A stretch of DNA of 64,000 nt from CAKOSP01 sp964370755 (GTDB lineage: Bacteria; Bacillota_I; Bacilli_A; RF39; UBA660), in NCBI GenBank assembly GCA_964370755.1, contig CAYJKL010000003.1, positions 11,066-75,065 of the forward strand, in the 5' to 3' direction. Below the pieces are notes generated by a model. It was not told the DNA's origin. It was given only the letters and a program-made list of their open reading frames with translations, and made no database searches. Shown here piece by piece: positions 58,955 through 64,000 of the stretch. Made by a program: the position numbers and the translations under genes. Each line of letters opens with the position of its first letter. The stretch's first letter is position 1.

Positions 58955-59545
58955 ATGAAAGAAAATTTAGTATATATTACAAGTAATAAAGGTAAGTTTT
59001 ACTCAGTAAACGAGAAAGCAAAAATAATGGGTGTTAATTTAAACTTTGAAAATTTAGATATTGAAGAATTAGAAATTAATGATTTGTCAAAAATAGCTAA
59101 GGACAAAACGATAAAAGCATTTAAGAAGGTAGGAAAGCCATGCTTTACAATTGACTGTGGTTTTTATATTGAGGATTATCCAAATAACCCTGGGTATCCT
59201 GGTGCATTTGTAAAAAGAAGCGGAATAGCAAACAATATTGAAAAGTTACTAGACGATATGAAAAACGTAAAAAATAGAAAAGCGTATTTTAAAGATTGTT
59301 TAGTATTCTACGATGGAAATAAATTTTATGAATTTAGCGCTATTAGCAAAGGAATAATATCTTCTAAAGTTAACGGAGCAGATCAAATTTTTTCTAAATC
59401 TAGATTGTGGCAAGTATTTATTCCAGATGGTTATAACAAAACACTTGCACAGTTTACTGAAGAAGAACTAAAAAAAAGAAGCTTGGAAATAGATTCTGCG
59501 ACTACTAAATTTTTTAATTGGTACTTAAAAAACTATAAACGATAA
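58955..59545 (+). CDS. Non-canonical purine NTP pyrophosphatase (RdgB/HAM1 family)
   Basis: 196 residues. ITSNKGKF at the N terminus, DCGFYIEDYPNNPGYPGAFVK (substrate site), KDCLVFYDG and SKGIIS are the HAM1 features. It clears dITP and XTP from the nucleotide pool. The sequence is somewhat divergent (for example GADQIFSKS), so substrate range may differ. Ribosome-binding site AAGGAGG. Confidence 0.85.
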   Translation: MKENLVYITSNKGKFYSVNEKAKIMGVNLNFENLDIEELEINDLSKIAKDKTIKAFKKVGKPCFTIDCGFYIEDYPNNPGYPGAFVKRSGIANNIEKLLDDMKNVKNRKAYFKDCLVFYDGNKFYEFSAISKGIISSKVNGADQIFSKSRLWQVFIPDGYNKTLAQFTEEELKKRSLEIDSATTKFFNWYLKNYKR

Positions 59546-59552
59546 CAGGTCT

Positions 59553-59581
59553 TTGACAAATAAAGACAAATTTGATACAAT
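59553..59581 (+). promoter_or_regulatory. Promoter of rluB
   Basis: TTGACA (59553-59558), 17 bases, TACAAT (59576-59581) with TGA in front. Confidence 0.7.
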
Positions 59582-59599
59582 AAAGTTGGAGTTTGATTT

Positions 59600-60310
59600 A
59601 TGGAAAGACTACAAAAAGTTATAGCAAGTTATGGATACTGCTCAAGAAGAGAAGCAGAAAAGTTAATACTTGCAGGAAAAGTTCATGTTAATGATGAAAA
59701 AATAACCGAGCTTGGAACAAAAGTAAGTCCAAGTGATTTTATAATGATTAATAATGTAATTATAAATAAAGAAAAAGTAAAAAAATATTTTGTATTAAAT
59801 AAACCTAGAAGTGTTATTAGTTCAGTAACAGATGATAAAGGTAGAATTACAGTAACGGATTTAATAAATACTCCTGAGCGTATTTACCCAGTTGGAAGAC
59901 TTGATTATGATACAACAGGAATTATTATTTTAACAAACGATGGAGATTTTGCTAATCACTTGATGCATCCTAGTAATAATATAAAGAAAACATATGTAGC
60001 AAAACTAGAAGGTATTATAGATGCAGTAGCAATTGAAAAACTAAAAAGAGGGATTTCAATTAGCGATAGACCAGTGGATATAGTGCAGTTTAAAGTAAGA
60101 AAAAAAGATAAAATAAAAAATTCTACGCTTATGGAAATTACCATAGTTGAAGGTAGAAATCATATAGTTAAAAAGATATTTGAAAAATTAGGTTTTCCAG
60201 TATCAAAACTTACTAGAACTAGGTATGGTCATTTGTATATTGACAATTTAAAATCTGGTGAATATAAAGAACTTAGTATAAAAGAAGTAAAGAAATTTTA
60301 CACAAAATAA
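59600..60310 (+). CDS. rluB: 23S rRNA pseudouridine synthase RluB-type
   Basis: 236 residues. S4-like RNA-binding domain (RLQKVIASYGYCSRREAEKL), then catalytic GRLDYDTTGIIILTNDGDF with Asp in RLD, and GRNHIVKKIFEKLG. RluB/RsuA-type enzymes modify rRNA. Ribosome-binding site GGAG at about 59588-59591. Convergent with the ferredoxin gene. Confidence 0.92.
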   Translation: MERLQKVIASYGYCSRREAEKLILAGKVHVNDEKITELGTKVSPSDFIMINNVIINKEKVKKYFVLNKPRSVISSVTDDKGRITVTDLINTPERIYPVGRLDYDTTGIIILTNDGDFANHLMHPSNNIKKTYVAKLEGIIDAVAIEKLKRGISISDRPVDIVQFKVRKKDKIKNSTLMEITIVEGRNHIVKKIFEKLGFPVSKLTRTRYGHLYIDNLKSGEYKELSIKEVKKFYTK

Positions 60311-60312
60311 AA

Positions 60313-60336
60313 AGCGAATTAGTTTTCGCTTTTTTC
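60313..60336 (+). terminator. Intrinsic terminator after rluB
   Basis: AGCGAA/TTCGCT hairpin with T tail; its 3' part lies in the end of the convergent ferredoxin gene. Confidence 0.75.
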
Positions 60337-60618
60337 ATTTGCACAATTGCAATCGTCTGAACATTTATTATCTTCAGTACACTCACAAGAATCACCACAG
60401 TCACAAGATGCTCCACAGTCACATCCTTCAGGGCAATCTTCAACGCAAATTGCAGTTGTTGGACAAGACTCAACAGCATTTCTAACTGCATTTGTATCAA
60501 GTTCACTATTATCTATTACTTCAGCAAAACCATCTTCATTAAAATCAAAGTGATTAGGGTCTACTGCGATACAAGCACCACATCCAATGCAAGCGCCTTC
60601 TCTTATTATTATTTTCAT
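60319..60618 (-). CDS. Ferredoxin with cysteine-rich C-terminal tail
   Basis: 99 residues on the minus strand. Residues 1-60 are a single [4Fe-4S] ferredoxin: GACIGCGACIAV and a later CPTTAIC. The tail (about 61-99) has ten more Cys in pairs such as CDCGASCDCGDSCEC, then CSDDCNC, which looks like metallothionein. ATG at 60616-60618 with AGGAGG before it; a longer frame exists upstream but has no ribosome-binding site. The tail may bind metal or hold extra clusters (inference). Confidence 0.85.
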   Translation of the reverse strand: MKIIIREGACIGCGACIAVDPNHFDFNEDGFAEVIDNSELDTNAVRNAVESCPTTAICVEDCPEGCDCGASCDCGDSCECTEDNKCSDDCNCANEKSEN

Positions 60619-60720
60619 GTTTCCTCCTTGTATAATTATAGTAAATATATATAAAAAAAGCAATAAATTATTTAAAAAAAATAAATAATATGATATCATA
60701 GACTACGAGAGGGTGTATTT

Positions 60721-61587
60721 ATGAGCAGCAGGTTATCAAAATATGATGTAGAAGAAAAAAATACTAGAACTTCAAGAGTTAAAAAAAATGAAGAACTTTA
60801 TTTAAATATTAATAAAGGTGAACTTGATAATTATAATGTGATGAGTAACACTACAATTCTAGGAGAAAATAAAAAAAACGAAATTGATATAGATAAAATA
60901 AAGAAAATTTTAGACACAAAATATAATGAAGTACCTAAAAGAAGAAGTATTAGGATAGACGAAGAAAAAGAAGTGGTAGAAGAAAATAATAATAAAATTT
61001 TAGAAGCTACCAAAGAGTATGATATTAATGCAATTCTTCATAAAGCAAGAAGTGGAAAACCAGCAAGCTACGAAGATGATAGAGCAAAAAAAATGCGAGA
61101 TACTCAGTTTGATATTTTAAAAAATTTAGATATTGAAAATTACAAAAAAGAGGAAACTGAACCTAAAAAAACAGGTGAAGATAATCTACTTGACTTAATT
61201 AACACAATCACGATTAACGAAGAAAAGAAAAAAATGGATAAAAAAGAAATTGAAAATGATCTTGATTTATTTAGTGATTTAAAGGGAAGTGAAAATACAG
61301 TAGTAGTTGAAGGCATAAAAGAAAAAGTAGCAGAAATTACACCACTTGCAGAAATAAAAAAAGAAGTTGAAGAACAAAAAGAAGTTGTAAGTAATAAATT
61401 AAATAATACAGTTCAGTTAAAAGAAGAATTCTATACAACCTCTACAAAATTTGATAAAAAAGATTTTGAAGATTTAGGAATAGAAGACGGCAAAAGAAAT
61501 ATTGTTACAGAAATAATAGTAGTATTAATTTTAGTAGCTTTCTTAGCAGGTATGTTTTTCTTTTTTAAAGACGTTTTAGGTTTTTAA
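60721..61587 (+). CDS. Tail-anchored, highly charged protein of unknown function
   Basis: 288 residues. A long charged region (Lys/Glu/Asn) with likely disorder and short helices ends in one membrane helix (about 262-283, EIIVVLILVAFLAGMFFFF). A motif KARSGKPASYEDDRAKKMRDTQF (about 107-129) is the best-ordered part. Resembles other tail-anchored proteins here (24050) only in form. Ribosome-binding site GAGAGGGTG. yunB follows, so a sporulation link is possible. Confidence 0.65.
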   Translation: MSSRLSKYDVEEKNTRTSRVKKNEELYLNINKGELDNYNVMSNTTILGENKKNEIDIDKIKKILDTKYNEVPKRRSIRIDEEKEVVEENNNKILEATKEYDINAILHKARSGKPASYEDDRAKKMRDTQFDILKNLDIENYKKEETEPKKTGEDNLLDLINTITINEEKKKMDKKEIENDLDLFSDLKGSENTVVVEGIKEKVAEITPLAEIKKEVEEQKEVVSNKLNNTVQLKEEFYTTSTKFDKKDFEDLGIEDGKRNIVTEIIVVLILVAFLAGMFFFFKDVLGF

Positions 61588-61592
61588 AGATA

Positions 61593-61626
61593 AACTTTCA
61601 TATAATTAATTATGAAAGTTTTTTTT
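61593..61626 (+). terminator. Intrinsic terminator overlapping the yunB start
   Basis: AACTTTCATA pairs with TATGAAAGTT, followed by six T. The yunB ATG lies in the 3' arm. TATAAT (61601-61606) falls between the arms. Confidence 0.65.
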
Positions 61627-62331
61627 GACAAAAAAAATAAGATACTACTAATACTCACACTTTTTTTCTTTGCAATATTTTCAACGACCAGTACAATGCT
61701 TAACTGGTATCTTAAAAGTGTTACTCCCAAAATTAATATATTAGTTCAAAATAAACTAGAAAAAATAACATATGAAATAATTACAGATAAAATCAATACT
61801 GATTTAATAAATGAAAGTAACTTAAAAGATGTTTTAATTATAACCAAAAATAGTGCAGGAGAAATACTTACAGTAGATTATAACCTAGAAAAAGCATATA
61901 CAGTAAATAATATGATAAATAACTCAGTAAGAAATTCTATAACAAATTTAGAAACCGGTAACTTTGCAAATAGCGAATTTAAACTTGCAGAAGATTCTGT
62001 GTACATAAATGTTCCTTTATTTATCAATAGTGATTTTGCAATTATTTCTTCGTTAGGTCCCCAAATTCCAATAAAAATAAATTTCATAGGTACAATTATC
62101 ACAAACTTAAAATCAAAAATTACAAGTTACGGACTAAACAATGTATTAAATGAAATATATGTAAGTATTGAAATAGAAGAACTTATAACAACACCAGTCA
62201 GTGAGGAACCTATAAAACTTTCATATGATATCCTAATCGATGCAACAATGATAAATGGTAGAGTCCCAACATTTTTTGGAGATGAAATAATTAGTGAAAG
62301 TAGCATTTTAGATATTCCAATATCCGAATAG
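61612..62331 (+). CDS. yunB: Sporulation protein YunB
   Basis: 239 residues. A membrane helix near the start (about 10-29), then a YunB-like exported domain: NILVQNKLEKITYEIITDKIN, then SLGPQIPIKINFIGTIITNLKS, GLNNVLNEIYVSIEIEEL and INGRVPTFF, all matching the YunB pattern (GP-IKVK-IGTV, GINQTRHKIYLE, GDVPNTY). In Bacillus it is expressed under sigma-E. No ribosome-binding site precedes ATG 61612, and the -10-like TATAAT ends six bases earlier, so a leaderless start is possible. Confidence 0.82.
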   Translation: MKVFFDKKNKILLILTLFFFAIFSTTSTMLNWYLKSVTPKINILVQNKLEKITYEIITDKINTDLINESNLKDVLIITKNSAGEILTVDYNLEKAYTVNNMINNSVRNSITNLETGNFANSEFKLAEDSVYINVPLFINSDFAIISSLGPQIPIKINFIGTIITNLKSKITSYGLNNVLNEIYVSIEIEELITTPVSEEPIKLSYDILIDATMINGRVPTFFGDEIISESSILDIPISE

Positions 62332-62361
62332 TTATGATATAATTTATACTAGGTGGATAAT

Positions 62362-63171
62362 ATGATAACATATTTTATAAACGAAGCGTTTGATATGGCG
62401 ATAAAAACTTATCTGGATAAGAAAACTAAACCCAACTGTGTTGAGTTTAATTCTTTTTTAGTGGTAGTAATAAGAAGTTTAGTATTTATATATGGAGAAC
62501 TTGATATTACAACGCCATATTTTAGTAAAAAAGAAGAACTATTTGATAGAAACTTAGGAAAATATAATTACTCAGATTTAGAAATAGAAGCTTTTAAAAA
62601 AGAATTAGAAAACTATTTGATAAATGAAAAGAATAATGTTAAACCAAATCCGTCATTTTTGGAAATAGAAAAAATGCTTATAAATATGTTTATGATGAAA
62701 AAAATAAATCATGTTGTCACTAAAGATGAAGAAATAATTTTTGAAAGTTTACTTTATACACCTAATAATCAAAATGAGTTAATGATTTCATATAACTTTT
62801 TGCATTCAGCGACGGGAAGTGAAGTAATAAATTATTTCAAAGACAGAAATGAAAAATGTAAAAAGGTTACAGTAGAAACACCTAAACATTTACTAACGCC
62901 TGATGCATATAATGTAATAAATAAAAATTACACTGATATATGTTTATTATCTGCAGTTGATGTTGAAAAAGTTAATTCTGAAGTTTATAGTGCTCTTGAA
63001 GTACCAAAAAATGCAATAAATCACGAATATTTACTTGATCAAAAATTAAAAGAATTTTATCATAAAACAGAACCTGTAACATCGGGTAATGGATATGTAG
63101 ATATACTACTTATACTTGGTATTATATGTACAATAATAATGATAATAATAATAGCAACAATAATATTTTAG
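62362..63171 (+). CDS. Protein of unknown function with C-terminal membrane anchor
   Basis: 269 residues. A helical cytosolic part (no signal peptide) ends with one hydrophobic helix (about 246-268, ILLILGIICTIIMIIIIATIIF). ATG 62362 with AGGTGG (62351-62356) five bases upstream. I do not recognise it. It lies between yunB and yutD, 11 bases before the latter, so it belongs to their operon. Confidence 0.65.
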   Translation: MITYFINEAFDMAIKTYLDKKTKPNCVEFNSFLVVVIRSLVFIYGELDITTPYFSKKEELFDRNLGKYNYSDLEIEAFKKELENYLINEKNNVKPNPSFLEIEKMLINMFMMKKINHVVTKDEEIIFESLLYTPNNQNELMISYNFLHSATGSEVINYFKDRNEKCKKVTVETPKHLLTPDAYNVINKNYTDICLLSAVDVEKVNSEVYSALEVPKNAINHEYLLDQKLKEFYHKTEPVTSGNGYVDILLILGIICTIIMIIIIATIIF

Positions 63172-63181
63172 TGGGGGAAAA

Positions 63182-63448
63182 ATGGAATTTAATAAAATAA
63201 AATACGAAATAATAACAAATGAAAAAGAAGCAATAGATTTAGAAGTCTTAAATGAAAAAATAACAGATTACTTCAATGACTATGATTACATAGTTGGAGA
63301 CTGGGCATATGGCAAACTTAGACTTAAGGGTTTTTATGATAAAACAAATAAAAATTGCAAAGAATTAAATAATATAAATAACTTAGAAAAATACATCAAA
63401 GAAAAATGTGCATATGGTTGTAAATATTTTGTATTAAAAAAAGTTTGA
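63182..63448 (+). CDS. yutD: YutD-family protein (DUF1027)
   Basis: 88 residues. The segment FNDYDYIVGDWAYGKLRLKGFYD is the YutD hallmark (DYIVGDWGYxQLRLKGF), and KYIKEKCAYGCKYFVLKK follows. Function not established. Bacillus also has yutD in the same chromosomal region as yunB. Ribosome-binding site GGGGG at about 63173-63177. Stop is TGA. Confidence 0.85.
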   Translation: MEFNKIKYEIITNEKEAIDLEVLNEKITDYFNDYDYIVGDWAYGKLRLKGFYDKTNKNCKELNNINNLEKYIKEKCAYGCKYFVLKKV

Positions 63449-63504
63449 AAAAAAATATTTACTATGTTATAATTAATAAGAATAGAAGAAGGGATTGATA
63501 AAAA

Positions 63505-64000
63505 GTGGGGAAAATACAATTAAATTTAGTAGGAGGAAGCGCAGTTGAGAAAAATTTAATCTCGGCGTTTAAAGCAGAAAATCAAACATATATGGTACTT
63601 GATAATGAATCTACGGGTTCAATGGGATTACCAATAATTTTAGTTTGTAAAATATTTGATAATAAAGCTCTTAAAGTAGTTGATCAAATGGAGTGGCAAA
63701 AAGTTAAAGAGTCACTTAAATCAATTATATCAGGAAGCAATATTGAATACGTAAATGTTTCTCCAACAATGAGTGCTGATGATGTTTATTATACACAATT
63801 AACTTTACCAATTGCTTCTTTTGAAGCTTTGAAAAATAATTATAAACCAACTGGAGAAGTTCCGGCTGCTCCTGCTTCACCATCTGAACCAGTTGCACCA
63901 GTAGTGCCTGAGCCAGTTGCACCAGTAGTGCCTGAACCAGTTGCTCCAGTAGTGCCTGAACCAGTTGCTCCAGTAGTGCCTGAACCAGTTGCTCCAGTAG
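63505..64000 (+). CDS. Repeat protein with VVPEPVAP tail (truncated by window end)
   Basis: At least 165 residues, continuing beyond the window. GTG 63505 starts MGKIQLNLVGGSAVEKN; no signal peptide. A globular N-terminal domain (about 1-115) with alternating strands and helices is followed by a Pro/Ala/Val-rich tail made of VVPEPVAP repeats. I do not recognise the domain. Since there is no export signal, the tail is probably a cytosolic linker. The usual strong ribosome-binding site is lacking; GAAGGG at 63488-63493 is the best candidate. Confidence 0.65.
   Translation, partial: MGKIQLNLVGGSAVEKNLISAFKAENQTYMVLDNESTGSMGLPIILVCKIFDNKALKVVDQMEWQKVKESLKSIISGSNIEYVNVSPTMSADDVYYTQLTLPIASFEALKNNYKPTGEVPAAPASPSEPVAPVVPEPVAPVVPEPVAPVVPEPVAPVVPEPVAPV
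63891..64000 (+). repeat. 24-base tandem repeat encoding VVPEPVAP
   Basis: At least four copies with period 24, e.g. around CCAGTTGCACCAGTAGTGCC, with a few synonymous changes (GCA/GCT, GAG/GAA). Continues past the window end. Confidence 0.9.

Noticed and set aside
60319..60699. 126-residue start for the ferredoxin
   Set aside because: The extra N-terminal part lacks a ribosome-binding site; AGGAGG precedes the ATG at 60618.
1..64000. CRISPR arrays, tRNA, rRNA, insertion sequences or prophage
   Set aside because: No spaced direct repeats, cloverleaf, rRNA stretches, transposase with inverted repeats or phage structural genes were seen; the only mobile-type remnant is the Rpn-like pseudogene.

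Overview
The window comes from a very AT-rich, endospore-forming Firmicute, most likely an uncultured gut-type member of the Bacilli. Standard-code TGA stops occur (for example at 24001-24003 and 63446-63448). Leaders are short, the usual ribosome-binding site is AGAGGTG or AAGGTGA, and GTG and TTG starts are common. Housekeeping genes match low-GC Gram-positives: ftsY-ylxM, T-box-argS, dnaB-dnaI, recA-rny, trmB, uppP, ltaS-like, rluB and yutD. Sporulation genes are spread through the window: a spoIIAA-sigF-spoVAC-spoVAD-spoVAE cluster, cse60, dacB-spmA-spmB and yunB. I saw no tRNA, rRNA, CRISPR array, insertion sequence or prophage. Two scaffold gaps are present (291-300 and 24318-24417). Apart from the T-box leader there is no gene-free stretch over 300 bases.

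Layout. 1-6.2 kb: ftsY end, ylxM, a D,D-carboxypeptidase, two dCTP-deaminase-like genes and a cytidylyltransferase, then T-box-argS. 6.4-21.1 kb: the most unusual region, a secretion or surface-fibre locus. It has three signal-peptidase-type genes (one degenerate, one fused to a large cytosolic part, one ordinary SipW type), a membrane-anchored McrB-like AAA+ ATPase with a DUF2357/McrC-N-like partner, six secreted proteins with SipW-class signal sequences (YAWF motif), and two cytosolic proteins. 21.2-24.6 kb: condensed spoIIA/spoVA operon. 24.7-32.8 kb: unknowns, a membrane protein with a degenerate GGDEF domain, a YihY-type protein, an LtaS-like enzyme and asnB. 33-45 kb: rmuC, a dead phosphatase-like protein, primosome genes, a broken Rpn-like gene, recA, rny, cse60, trmB, envelope proteins. 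45-54 kb: an OmpR-type two-component system, a possible small RNA, uppP, an AMP-forming ligase next to a hybrid kinase, and an MFS transporter behind an attenuator. 55-64 kb: Fic, GNAT, dacB-spmA-spmB, HTH-WYL, RdgB-like, rluB, a ferredoxin with a cysteine-rich tail, yunB, yutD and a repeat protein cut by the window end.

How the parts connect. Five exact copies of TTTGTCGAA/TTCGACAAA, which contains the Spo0A box TGTCGAA, lie between genes. Two are in tandem upstream of the main fibre-subunit operon. Single copies precede spoIIAA-sigF, the Rpn-like pseudogene and cse60. I infer that the SipW/McrB-like fibre system is switched on with sporulation entry, so its product may be a matrix or spore-associated appendage. 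This is the best candidate for an undescribed system here. A second candidate is the dCTP-deaminase-like pair, in which the two halves of the catalytic signature are kept in different proteins.
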